Below the pieces are notes generated by a model. That model saw only the letters and a list, made by a program, of their open reading frames with translations, was not told the DNA's origin and made no database searches. From an uncultured Succinivibrio sp. (lineage in GTDB: Bacteria; Pseudomonadota; Gammaproteobacteria; Enterobacterales; Succinivibrionaceae): a stretch of DNA of 44,448 nucleotides. Both the position numbers and the translations under genes were made by a program. Below are positions 6,695-15,317 of the stretch, piece by piece. Location of the stretch: assembly GCA_900754255.1 (NCBI GenBank), contig CAAECI010000101.1, positions 1-44,448 of the forward strand, given 5' to 3'. The first letter of the stretch is position 1, and every line of letters begins with the position of its first letter.

Positions 6695-7807
6695 CTAAGT
6701 CGGTTTATTTGATTTTTTGCGCTTTAGGAAAAATTTGAACTGCAGATTAAACGGCAATACCGCAAAGATCAGGAAAATAATAGGAACGGCATAGAGCCCA
6801 GGCAACATCGGAATACGTCCTGCATTGATCATATTGCGCACTGCAAGCAACAAAAGATAATAGGCAGCATAAAGCAAAATAGCCTGCCAAAGCCTAGAGA
6901 ATCTGCCCTGACGCGGATTTACCATGGAGAGGGGAACTGCGATCATGGTCAGAATAAAGACGGCAAATACCGGTGCCAAACGCCATTGCAGCTCCAGTCT
7001 TGATGCGTGCTCATCCGAGTGCCAAAGATCATAGGTGGAAACCGCCCCTATGTCATTGTCCTGAGAACGTTCCTCGGCGTTAAACCCCACCGGCAATTTA
7101 AAGGTATCAAATGAAATACTGCGCCGTGAATCATTTTTGCTGTCGTATTCATAACGATTTCCACGCCACAAATTCAACCACTGGTAGCCATCCTCGTCAT
7201 ACACAAGCTCTCCGCTTACTGAGGCGGTAAAGGAGCTGTCATTTAAAAAGGTATTGTCCATGACGTAGAGGTTACCCATATTTCTTTCTTGCTTGGCATT
7301 TTTACCGCTTACGTTTTCAATATAGATCACGTACTGATCCGATCCGGAATTAAAATTGACGAAGCGTCCGCTCTCAATGGGTAAATAACGGGGATTTTTT
7401 TGCGCCGCAAGCTTAATGCTTTGCTGGGCCTTATTGGCCTCCGGCATAAAATACAAAGAATTTAAAGCACACAGTACAGCCGTAAAAAAAGACATAAGCA
7501 GTCCTATGCCCAAAACCGCACGATCAGAAAAACCAGATGATCGCATTACCACCATTTCTGAGTCGGAACATATACGGCCGATCGCCGCAATGATCCCTAC
7601 AAAAAGCGAAAGCGGCAGCATCAGATAGCATATTGAAGGTACCGAATACAAAACCATGGAAAAGATCATATCTCCCGGGGTTTCTCCGGTTGCCGCCCTG
7701 CCTATAAAACGAATGAGGCTTTGACATAAAAACACCAGCAGCAGCACGGCGAAGGTTACGGTTTGAACCTTCAGGATCTCTTTAAAAAGGTAACGTCTTA
7801 TGATCAT
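6695..7807 (-). CDS. lptF: Lipopolysaccharide export permease LptF
   Basis: A 370-residue LptF/YjgP protein. It has membrane segments at both ends and a central periplasmic beta-jellyroll domain, and it forms the LptB2FG ABC exporter that pulls LPS from the inner membrane toward LptC-LptA-LptD. LptF is favoured over LptG by the opening MIIRRYLFKEILK and the motif VNPRQGR after the fifth segment. The start at 7807 is used because its ATG overlaps the holB stop as ATGA and gives the usual LptF N-terminus; an in-frame ATG at 7834 lies inside holB. It is the last gene of a mltG-tmk-holB operon. No lptG follows, although lptF and lptG are normally adjacent. Confidence 0.92.
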   Translation of the reverse strand: MIIRRYLFKEILKVQTVTFAVLLLVFLCQSLIRFIGRAATGETPGDMIFSMVLYSVPSICYLMLPLSLFVGIIAAIGRICSDSEMVVMRSSGFSDRAVLGIGLLMSFFTAVLCALNSLYFMPEANKAQQSIKLAAQKNPRYLPIESGRFVNFNSGSDQYVIYIENVSGKNAKQERNMGNLYVMDNTFLNDSSFTASVSGELVYDEDGYQWLNLWRGNRYEYDSKNDSRRSISFDTFKLPVGFNAEERSQDNDIGAVSTYDLWHSDEHASRLELQWRLAPVFAVFILTMIAVPLSMVNPRQGRFSRLWQAILLYAAYYLLLLAVRNMINAGRIPMLPGLYAVPIIFLIFAVLPFNLQFKFFLKRKKSNKPT

Positions 7808-8922
7808 GATTTTTTTACTAAAGCTTGAAGCCATGCCCTGATCAATGCATAGGGGGCTCGTGACGGTAATAACGGGGCTTTGACGGCAATATATTTTAAA
7901 TCCTCCGCCGCCTTAAACAAATGCTCGGCGGGAAGATGCGACAAAAGATCAAGAGGCATGCTCCTTATAACATGCAGATCCTTTGGATCCATGTGTGCCT
8001 TATATTTAAGGATCTCAAGGACGAAATGTTGCAATACCGCCGCACATAATTGAGAGGGGAGTGCTTTGAAGGCTGACGTCGCATCATCAAGAGGGGCCTT
8101 TGCAAGCAATGCATCTGAAAATATATTGAGGGCCTTCATGATCTCATCGACTAAAAGCGCTTCCTTACGACCTGATCGGCATTGGGCCTTTAAAAATTTC
8201 GCCGTTGCAAAGGGGGCGCAATTGCAAAGAGCCAATGACAGCTCGAGCTTGGCCTCATCGTAATTAGGATCTGATAGCTTTAAATAATCAAAGGCCGTCT
8301 TAAAATCGGGCGCAGAAACTCTTATTTTAAAGGCACGCGACAAAACGGTAGGCAACAGTGCATCCAGAGAACGGCTTTGCATGATGATGAGCGTATGTGC
8401 AGGCGGCTCCTCAAAGGTTTTCAAAACGGCATTGGCCGCTCCCGTCTGCATAAGATGGGCATCGGAAATAAGTGCAACCTTAGAAGGTCCCAGTACGGAG
8501 GATTCACCTATAAGCCTTTGCATGGTGCGTAATGCATCGATACGTACATATCTTTGAGACGATGCCGCATCCTCATCAAAAAAAAAGCTGACCGCCTCCG
8601 ATGAGTCAGGATCATGATCCACGGCAGAAGAAGCATCCTTGGCATTGACGGCTCTGACATGCACGAAATCTGCATGACGGGCATTATCAAAGGCTCTGCA
8701 TGAGGGACAATTGTTACATGCTCCGTTCATAGCGGGAGCATGACACAAATACATTTTGGCCATGGCTGCTGCCAAACGCTCACCGCCCGTCCCGTCAGGA
8801 CATGACAAAATAACCGATCCAGGTAAACGATTATTCATAAAAGCCGTTGCAAACTCATTAAAAGGCTTTTGCAACCATGGCTCCTTCTCAAAATTATCGC
8901 CCATAGCACCCGTCCAAAACAT
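7804..8922 (-). CDS. holB: DNA polymerase III delta-prime subunit
   Basis: A protein of about 366-372 residues. It is the clamp-loader delta-prime subunit that opens the beta clamp with tau/gamma and delta. Visible are a four-cysteine zinc site (CHAPAMNGACNNCPSC), ALISDAHLMQTGAANAVLKTFEEPP (Walker-B/sensor region of the delta-prime type) and the SRAFKIR sensor-1-like segment. It has no proper P-loop, which is normal for delta-prime. Two starts are possible: ATG 8922, or ATG 8904 (MGDNFEKEPWL), which overlaps tmk less. The tmk-holB pairing is a conserved gene neighbourhood. Confidence 0.9.
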   Translation of the reverse strand: MFWTGAMGDNFEKEPWLQKPFNEFATAFMNNRLPGSVILSCPDGTGGERLAAAMAKMYLCHAPAMNGACNNCPSCRAFDNARHADFVHVRAVNAKDASSAVDHDPDSSEAVSFFFDEDAASSQRYVRIDALRTMQRLIGESSVLGPSKVALISDAHLMQTGAANAVLKTFEEPPAHTLIIMQSRSLDALLPTVLSRAFKIRVSAPDFKTAFDYLKLSDPNYDEAKLELSLALCNCAPFATAKFLKAQCRSGRKEALLVDEIMKALNIFSDALLAKAPLDDATSAFKALPSQLCAAVLQHFVLEILKYKAHMDPKDLHVIRSMPLDLLSHLPAEHLFKAAEDLKYIAVKAPLLPSRAPYALIRAWLQALVKKS

Positions 8923-9523
8923 TTATGATCTCTGCACTTACCGATGCAAGCGGCTTTGATGCATCTATCAGCTTAATATGCTCAGGATCTTCTTGTGCAA
9001 AGCTCAAAAAACCCTCGCGTACACGCCTGAAAAAATCATCCCCCGCAAGCTCGATGCGATCACGCGCGCTACGTTTATCCGCTCTGTTCATACCTTCTTC
9101 GACGCTCAAGTCCAAAAGCAAGGTGAGATCAGGATAAAAATCTCCTATGGCCGCATGTCTTACCGCCGCGATGATCTTGGGATCTATACCGCGACCGCAT
9201 CCTTGATAGGCCCTAGTTGACAGATCGTAACGATCACAGATCACCACTTTGCCTGCCTTTAAGGCAGGAATAATTACATTTTTGGTCAACTGAGCGCGGG
9301 CGGCATACATAAGCAAAAGCTCGGCCTCATTGCACAAGGGATCGTCATCGCGCGCCGTTTTGAGTATGGTGCGTATTTCCTCGGCACAGGGCGTCCCTCC
9401 GGGCTCACGCAGTGTGATAACCTCCGCACCGCGTTTTTCAAAGTACTCTCTGATCACGGGGATCTGTGTGGTTTTGCCGGCGCCCTCTCCGCCTTCAAGG
9501 GTGATGAACAAACCTCTTTTCAT
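8894..9523 (-). CDS. tmk: Thymidylate kinase
   Basis: 209 residues, the usual length. It phosphorylates dTMP to dTDP with ATP in the cytosol. The P-loop GGEGAGKTT is at residues 11-19. The DRY-type motif CDRYDLSTRAYQG gives the dTMP-binding region, and a lid region follows around NRADKRSARDRIE. It lies 21 bases after the mltG stop and overlaps the start of holB, so it belongs to the mltG-tmk-holB-lptF operon. Confidence 0.96.
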   Translation of the reverse strand: MKRGLFITLEGGEGAGKTTQIPVIREYFEKRGAEVITLREPGGTPCAEEIRTILKTARDDDPLCNEAELLLMYAARAQLTKNVIIPALKAGKVVICDRYDLSTRAYQGCGRGIDPKIIAAVRHAAIGDFYPDLTLLLDLSVEEGMNRADKRSARDRIELAGDDFFRRVREGFLSFAQEDPEHIKLIDASKPLASVSAEIINVLDGCYGR

Positions 9524-9544
9524 ATTTTATTGATCCTAATTACT

Positions 9545-11092
9545 TTACTTCTTAGTGCGTTGCGAAGCGGAAAGCGATGAAGATTTGGGTGCATCAGCTT
9601 GAGCACTTGCTACCTGCTCCGATCGCATGTCACCCTTAGTATTTTTTTCGCTCACATCAATCACGGTGTCACCGTTTGCGGACTTCGTAACCGCTGCCTG
9701 TTGCGAGGTACCGTTATTCTTGACACCTTGCTTTGATCCTTGCTGTTGGCCTTGAGAAGCTGCGGCTCCTTCCTTTTTGACACCATTTTGCTCAGACTTG
9801 TCTTGATCACTCTTTGTATTTTGAGCTTTCAAAGCACTTGGGGATGTATCCCTGAGCTCGGCACCCTTTTTAGCCGCAGCCCCCGCTTTATTATCTGCAT
9901 TCTTTGCCGTAGCTTTGTTTTTATCGGAGGAGGGCTTATCCTCTGAACCTAAATCACGAAAATTATCATCACCGTCGACGATCTTGTCAGCAGCTCCTGC
10001 GTTTTTCAAATTCTTTTTGTATTCCCTGACCTTACGACGATACTGAGCTACTGCCTTATTGTGATCGTCCAAGGAATTTGTAAACACGTGCCCCTTGGTA
10101 GGACTTACATCGGCGGCTACGAAATACAAGGCCTTTGAATCTGCAGGATGCAACGCCGCCTCAATGGAGGCTTTACTGGGCATGGCTATGGGGGTCGGAG
10201 GCAAGCCTGCGCGAGTATAGGTATTATAAGGCGTATCTTTGCGCAACTGCTCACGCGACAGCCGGCCTGAGAAATCCGGAGAGATCCCGTACATCACCGT
10301 CGGATCGGTCTGCAGACGCATATTTTTCTTCAAACGATTATAGAATACCGCCGCAACATAGGGGCGTTCGTCATCGACCAAGGTTTCACGCTCAATAATG
10401 GAGGCAATGATCAAGGCCTCATAAGGAGTTTTGACCCATGCACTTTGATCGCGATCTGGCCACTGTGCGGCCATAAATCTCGCGGTTGAGCGTAAGGCAG
10501 AGGCCACGGCTCCGAGCGGGCGATCCTTGTGGTACACAGGATAGGTCGCAGGCATCAGCAGGCCCTCAAGGCTGTGACCGGCACCGCCTACGGCCTCCAG
10601 AAGCTTGACGTCGTTTTTTAAACTTTCAATGATGAAATCGGCAGGATCAGATAGGATCTTATACATTTCATCATATTGTGCGGGAAAAAGCTTTTTGAGA
10701 CTTCCGTAAAGTGCGGACAAATTCGAGCCCTCGACAATACCCAGCTGCAAATAATCCTCTTCAGCTATCTTGCCCTGCACCATATCCTTTAGGATCTCAG
10801 GCAAGGTCTTTTTTCCGTCTATGCGGTACCTGCCCTTTTGCACGGCCGTAAGCTCGGGGTGATCTCTCAAATACAGGCTGATTATGAAACGTGGATAAGC
10901 GCCTTTCGTCAATTCCTCGGCTATGATACGGGCATTCATACCCATATCAACCTTATAAGGCTTTTTATGCTCCGCTATAGCCTCAGTATTTAAAAGTTCC
11001 GTTTGCCTTGCGTAATAAACGACCGTTCCTACTGCAATTGTTATCACAGCAAGACATAAGGCTAAAAGGATCTTCCAATGCTTTTTCAGCAT
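9545..11092 (-). CDS. mltG: Endolytic murein transglycosylase MltG with long disordered C-terminal tail
   Basis: 515 residues against about 340 in E. coli. An N-terminal membrane anchor (about 6-28) is followed by a LysM-like region and the YceG catalytic domain. The catalytic glutamate lies in IASIIERETL (about residue 234), followed by the conserved LQTDPTVMYG and PYNTYTRAGLPPTPI. The enzyme cuts nascent glycan strands and sets their length. After about residue 364 there are some 150 residues rich in K, A, S, Q, N and D with no hydrophobic core, so probably disordered. This tail is unusual for the family and lies in the periplasm. The start is ATG 11092; a GTG at 11098 is also in frame, and the gene overlaps the stop of the upstream gene. 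Confidence 0.93.
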   Translation of the reverse strand: MLKKHWKILLALCLAVITIAVGTVVYYARQTELLNTEAIAEHKKPYKVDMGMNARIIAEELTKGAYPRFIISLYLRDHPELTAVQKGRYRIDGKKTLPEILKDMVQGKIAEEDYLQLGIVEGSNLSALYGSLKKLFPAQYDEMYKILSDPADFIIESLKNDVKLLEAVGGAGHSLEGLLMPATYPVYHKDRPLGAVASALRSTARFMAAQWPDRDQSAWVKTPYEALIIASIIERETLVDDERPYVAAVFYNRLKKNMRLQTDPTVMYGISPDFSGRLSREQLRKDTPYNTYTRAGLPPTPIAMPSKASIEAALHPADSKALYFVAADVSPTKGHVFTNSLDDHNKAVAQYRRKVREYKKNLKNAGAADKIVDGDDNFRDLGSEDKPSSDKNKATAKNADNKAGAAAKKGAELRDTSPSALKAQNTKSDQDKSEQNGVKKEGAAASQGQQQGSKQGVKNNGTSQQAAVTKSANGDTVIDVSEKNTKGDMRSEQVASAQADAPKSSSLSASQRTKK

Positions 11093-11865
11093 GCGCACAT
11101 TCCGACCGATTTACTCAAAAGCTCGAAGCCCTCTTTAATGATCTCCGCATTATCTCCGCTACCGCAGAGGGTAGATGAAATTGAATACGGGCCCTTATAG
11201 CCAATCTTTGTAAGTCCCCTGACAAAGTCCCGGTTAAAGCCTTCATCATCACCCAAACGTACCAGCGATATTTCATTACCGCTTAAACCCTCAAGCTCGG
11301 ATAAGCTTTCCGTATCAATGCGTCCCGTATCCAAGATTAAAGACAGCTTGGAATTTTGACACTCACAAAGAATTTCTCGGGCAAAGCTTATGGATCGTAC
11401 GAGACTTAAAGGATCGGCATCCGGACATAAACCGAAGCCTATATATGAAAAGTCTCTGGTAAATCCCGACAGAGCCTTGCAAAGCTGTTCCTTAATTGAA
11501 CCTTCAGGATACAAGGAAAGCTCATCCTCATTTTCTGCAAAATAAGGATCCACCGCACAGAGTGTGACGCGGAAATTCTTAAAAAGCTCCCCTAAAAGAT
11601 TGAGTCGGTCGTACACCGCCCATTGAGCTTCCTCCGCCCCGCATTGCTCCGGGATCCAGGGGATACTGCCCACGGCTTGAACCTTAAGCCCCAGATCCTT
11701 TACGAGCTTGGCATAAGAGCTAAGTCCGCTGCCTGAGGCCAAAACTGTAGAACAGGTCTCAAACAATAGCTCCACGCCTTCATATCCGCATGTAGCCGCC
11801 TCTTTGAGATCTGCTGCAAAGTCAGGACTTCTTGCCGTAAGGCATTGATTGAATATCAGAGACAT
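11086..11865 (-). CDS. Xylose-isomerase-like TIM-barrel protein lacking metal ligands
   Basis: A 259-residue protein with the pattern of sugar phosphate isomerase/epimerase (AP endonuclease 2-like) barrels: an N-terminal GYEGVELLFE strand, LSLILDTGRID (177-184), EISLVRLGDDEG (198-209) and a C-terminal IGYKGPYSIS (221-230). In active members these strands usually read DxGH, HxxD and end in a glutamate that binds the metal. Here they carry R182, R203 and S228/S230, so most ligands are missing. The protein may be a non-metal enzyme or a binding or regulatory protein. It opens the operon in the place where E. coli has pabC before mltG, and it overlaps the mltG start. Its function is unknown. Confidence 0.7.
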   Translation of the reverse strand: MSLIFNQCLTARSPDFAADLKEAATCGYEGVELLFETCSTVLASGSGLSSYAKLVKDLGLKVQAVGSIPWIPEQCGAEEAQWAVYDRLNLLGELFKNFRVTLCAVDPYFAENEDELSLYPEGSIKEQLCKALSGFTRDFSYIGFGLCPDADPLSLVRSISFAREILCECQNSKLSLILDTGRIDTESLSELEGLSGNEISLVRLGDDEGFNRDFVRGLTKIGYKGPYSISSTLCGSGDNAEIIKEGFELLSKSVGMCAC

Positions 11866-12108
11866 TAAATCATCCTAAAAATTACCAAAGACAGTGATCA
11901 CGTCATACATAGTATGTATACCTTCGTATTGATTTTACCGCAGATTGAGAGCTTTACAGGCACTTTGTCGAGGTCACTCTCTGCTTGTTTACATTCGGAA
12001 TTATGCCTGCCTGTGTTAAAATCTGATCAATATCGCATTTTTTCAGCTAAGACGCCTGCGAACTTTTTATTTTCGCAGCATCCGCAATCATAAAAAGGCC
12101 TTTATTTC
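11866..12108. other. Divergent control region between the xylose-isomerase-like gene and valS
   Basis: A 243-base region holding promoters for both directions. On the + strand, TGT plus TAAAAT (12014-12022) forms an extended -10 for valS, about 85 bases before its start. A near-palindrome, ATACAT-AGT-ATGTAT (about 11906-11920), lies toward the minus-strand operon and may be an operator. No gene is seen. Confidence 0.5.
12014..12022 (+). promoter_or_regulatory. Extended -10 promoter element for valS
   Basis: TGT followed by TAAAAT. The matching -35 position (TTCGGA at 11994-11999, 17 bases away) is poor, as expected when an extended -10 is used. Confidence 0.45.
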
Positions 12109-14973
12109 ATGGAAATGGACAAAACCTATCAGCCGGAAAATTTCGAAGCCGGCATCTATCAAAAATGGGAACAGAACGGTTGCTTCAAGCCCTCTGGAGA
12201 CAGATCCAAGCCCTCCTATTCAATTGCACTGCCTCCGCCCAACGTCACAGGTTCTTTGCACATGGGCCATGCTTTCCAGCAGACCATAATGGATACTCTC
12301 ATTCGTTATCACCGTATGAAGGGTGACAATACCTTATGGCAGTGCGGTACCGATCATGCAGGCATTGCCACTCAAATGGTGGTGGAGCGCAAGCTGGCCA
12401 AGGAAGAACATTTAACCCGTCATGATCTGGGGCGCGAAAAATTCATCGAGCGTGTTTGGAAATGGAAGGGAGAATCAGGCGGTAACATCACCCGTCAGAT
12501 GAGACGTTTGGGCGACTCCGTAGACTGGACCCGCGAGCGTTTTACCATGGACGAGGGACTGTCCCGCGCCGTGCTCGAGGTCTTCGTACGCCTGTACGAT
12601 GAGGATCTGATTTATCGCGGCAAGCGTCTTGTCAACTGGGATCCTAAGCTTCGTACCGCCATTTCCGATCTTGAGGTTGAAAACCGCGACGTCAAGGGCT
12701 TCATGTGGTATGTGAAATATCCACTTGCCGACGGTGTCAAAACCGACGAGGGTAAGGATTATCTCATGGTCGCCACCACCCGTCCCGAAACGTTGCTCGG
12801 CGATACCGCCGTAGCCGTCAATCCCTCCGATCCCCGCTTTAAATCCGTGATCGGCAAGGATCTAATATTGCCGCTTGTAGGTCGTCGCATCAAGATCATC
12901 GCCGATATCCATGCCGATATGACCACCGGTACCGGTTGCGTGAAGATCACCCCTGCTCACGACTTTAACGACTATGCCGTGGGCAAACGCAATAAGCTGC
13001 CCATGGTCAATATCCTCACCGAGGATGCACATATTCGTGACGAGGCCGAATGCTTCGACTGCGACGGCATCGTCCTTAAGGATTTTAAAGCCCCTATTCC
13101 TGAATGCTATCAAGGAATGGAGCGTTTTGCCGCCCGCGACAAGATCGTAGAGGATCTTAAAGCCCAGGGCTTACTTGATCATATTGAAGATCACGCCCTC
13201 TCCCAGCCCTTTGGCGATCGCGGCGGTGTACCCATCGAGCCCATGCTTACCGATCAATGGTACGTAAGAGCCTCCGTACTCGGTAAACCCGCCGTTGAGG
13301 CCGTGAAAGACGGACGTATCAAATTCGTGCCCAAGCAGTACGAAAACATGTACTTCTCGTGGATGAATGATCTGCAGGATTGGTGTATTTCCCGTCAGCT
13401 GTGGTGGGGACATCGCATTCCTGCATGGTACGACGAAGACGGTAAGGTATATGTTGCCCGCAACGAAGAAGAGGTGCGCAGCAAATACTCCTTAGGCGCT
13501 GAGGTCAAGCTTTCGCGTGATCCGGACGTACTCGATACCTGGTTCTCATCGGCACTGTGGACTTTTTCAACCTTAGGCTGGCCCGATGTTACCCAAGAGC
13601 TTGAAAGCTTCCATCCTACCTCCGTGCTGGTTACCGGCTTTGACATCATCTTCTTCTGGGTTGCCCGCATGATCATGATGACCATGCATTTCATGAAGGA
13701 CAAAGACGGCAATCCGCAGGTACCCTTCAAAACCGTCTACGTTACGGGCTTAATTCGTGACGAAGAAGGTAAGAAGATGTCCAAATCCAAGGGCAACGTC
13801 ATCGATCCTCTCGACATGATCGACGGCATCGGCATTGACGGACTCATTGCCAAGCGTACTGCCAACATGATGCAGCCTCAAATTGCCGAAAAGATCGCCA
13901 AGCGTACTGCCAAGCAGTTCCCGAACGGCATTGCCCCTCACGGCACCGATGCATTGCGCTTTACCCTTTGTGCTCTGGCCTCAAACGGTCGTGACATCAA
14001 CTGGGATATGAAGCGTCTGGACGGCTACCGCAATTTCTGCAATAAGATCTGGAATGCCTCCCGCTTTGCCCTTATGAACGTAGGCGAGCGCAAGCTTGAA
14101 AAACCCGATTTTGCAGATCTTTCCTTGGCAGATCGTTTTATTCGTTCGAAGCTTAAGTCCTGCATTACCGAGGTCACCGAGGCTATCGAATCCTACCGCT
14201 TTGATAACGTGGCAGTTAAGCTGTATGAGTTCATTTGGAACGAATTCTGCGACTGGTATCTTGAGTTTACCAAATCCATTTTCCGCGGCGAATTTACCCA
14301 AAAGCAAAAGGATGCCACGGCTTGGAATCTCGTTGATGTACTTGAGACCACCATGCGCCTTGCCCATCCGGTAATGCCCTTTATCACCGAGGTTATCTGG
14401 AAGATCACCGCCCCCATGCTCGGACGTAGCCATACCGATACCGTAATGGCGGCTGCCTACCCCGACGGTGAGGACTACAGTCTCGACAAGGAAGCCGAGG
14501 ATGCCGTAGCTTGGCTTAAGGACTTTGCTCAAACCGTACGCAATCTGCGTGCTGAAATGAAGGTGGGACCTTCGGTCAAACTGTCTCCCATGTTGCGCGG
14601 AGCCTCCGAGGTCGAGGAGACCTACAGCGAGAAATATTTTGCCTATCTTGAAAATTTGGCCAATATCGAGAAAATTGTTTTTGTTAAGGTCGGAGATCAG
14701 GTACCTCCGTGCTCAGTAAAGCCTCTGCGTACGGCCGAGGTATTGATCCCCATGAAGGATCTCGTCAACAAGGATGCCGAGATCAAACGCTTAAGCGGCA
14801 TGGCTCAAAAGCTTCAGGGTGTCATCGCCTCCTCCGAGGCAAGACTTAAGAGCGAGGCCTTCATCTCCAAAGCTCCGGCCAAAATCATTGAAGGCGCCAA
14901 GGCCCAGCTCGAGCTTAATAAAACTCAACTTGCCAAAATAAATGCGCAAATTGAAGAAATGAAAGCACTGTAA
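12109..14973 (+). CDS. valS: Valyl-tRNA synthetase
   Basis: 954 residues, the same size as E. coli ValS (951). This class I enzyme charges tRNA-Val in the cytosol and edits mischarged threonine. The ATP-binding HIGH-type motif is HMGH near residues 47-50, with PPPNVTGSLHMGH as the family context. KMSKS is at 556-560. The CP1 editing domain lies between them. The region IAKRTANMMQPQIAEKIAKR and the C-terminal coiled coil with SEARLKSEAFISKAPAKII are typical of ValS. The start is ATG 12109; an ATG two codons later is also possible. It is a monocistronic unit with its own terminator. Confidence 0.98.
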   Translation: MEMDKTYQPENFEAGIYQKWEQNGCFKPSGDRSKPSYSIALPPPNVTGSLHMGHAFQQTIMDTLIRYHRMKGDNTLWQCGTDHAGIATQMVVERKLAKEEHLTRHDLGREKFIERVWKWKGESGGNITRQMRRLGDSVDWTRERFTMDEGLSRAVLEVFVRLYDEDLIYRGKRLVNWDPKLRTAISDLEVENRDVKGFMWYVKYPLADGVKTDEGKDYLMVATTRPETLLGDTAVAVNPSDPRFKSVIGKDLILPLVGRRIKIIADIHADMTTGTGCVKITPAHDFNDYAVGKRNKLPMVNILTEDAHIRDEAECFDCDGIVLKDFKAPIPECYQGMERFAARDKIVEDLKAQGLLDHIEDHALSQPFGDRGGVPIEPMLTDQWYVRASVLGKPAVEAVKDGRIKFVPKQYENMYFSWMNDLQDWCISRQLWWGHRIPAWYDEDGKVYVARNEEEVRSKYSLGAEVKLSRDPDVLDTWFSSALWTFSTLGWPDVTQELESFHPTSVLVTGFDIIFFWVARMIMMTMHFMKDKDGNPQVPFKTVYVTGLIRDEEGKKMSKSKGNVIDPLDMIDGIGIDGLIAKRTANMMQPQIAEKIAKRTAKQFPNGIAPHGTDALRFTLCALASNGRDINWDMKRLDGYRNFCNKIWNASRFALMNVGERKLEKPDFADLSLADRFIRSKLKSCITEVTEAIESYRFDNVAVKLYEFIWNEFCDWYLEFTKSIFRGEFTQKQKDATAWNLVDVLETTMRLAHPVMPFITEVIWKITAPMLGRSHTDTVMAAAYPDGEDYSLDKEAEDAVAWLKDFAQTVRNLRAEMKVGPSVKLSPMLRGASEVEETYSEKYFAYLENLANIEKIVFVKVGDQVPPCSVKPLRTAEVLIPMKDLVNKDAEIKRLSGMAQKLQGVIASSEARLKSEAFISKAPAKIIEGAKAQLELNKTQLAKINAQIEEMKAL

Positions 14974-15008
14974 AGTACAGCAAACTACAGCACGGTGCTT
15001 AAAAATAC

Positions 15009-15040
15009 TGAAGCGGATCTGAAAGGGTCCGCTTTTTTTA
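15009..15040 (+). terminator. Rho-independent terminator of valS
   Basis: AAGCGGATC (15011-15019) pairs with GGTCCGCTT (15026-15034) with one G-T wobble, loop TGAAAG, followed by a T run to 15039. Confidence 0.85.
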
Positions 15041-15172
15041 CAAAATAATGCCGTCTAAAGCTTGCACGCAGACAATCTTTCCAAAATCGCAAAAAAAAGC
15101 CTTTTGCAAGATCCTATACCATCAAATAATTCGCTTACGACTATCTAAATTCCGGTTAGTTCAATATATTTT

Positions 15173-15188
15173 TGTGATCTCGATCACA
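15173..15188. promoter_or_regulatory. Consensus CRP-type operator upstream of the porin
   Basis: TGTGATCTCGATCACA is a perfect TGTGA-N6-TCACA palindrome. Its centre lies about 68 bases upstream of the start site implied by the -10 at 15237, within the range of class I CRP activation. CRP control of sugar-responsive porins is well known in gammaproteobacteria. That CRP itself binds here is inferred. Confidence 0.75.
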
Positions 15189-15233
15189 TTTATAACGCAA
15201 TAATAATATTTTTCGAAACAAATAAAAATTTAC

Positions 15234-15242
15234 TGCTATAGT
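15234..15242 (+). promoter_or_regulatory. Extended -10 promoter element for the porin
   Basis: TGC followed by TATAGT, with no clear -35, as expected for a CRP-dependent promoter. The start site is expected near 15249. Confidence 0.5.
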
Positions 15243-15317
15243 GATCCTGCGTCACATAGACGTAGGTTTGTAAATTTTTACAAGCACTTTATTATATTTT
15301 TTTGGGTTTTATTTACT

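Larger units (their letters stand above)
15041..15317. other. Control region of the porin gene
   Basis: No gene is seen. It contains a CRP-type operator, an extended -10 and an A/T-rich leader with a TTGTAAA/TTTACAA hairpin (15268-15283). The leader, about 69 bases from the predicted start site to the ATG, has only a poor Shine-Dalgarno (GGG at 15304-15306). Confidence 0.55.

Noticed and set aside
13981..14532. 183-codon open frame on the minus strand inside valS
   Set aside because: A shadow of the valS reading frame; the protein shows no domain and no ribosome site precedes it.
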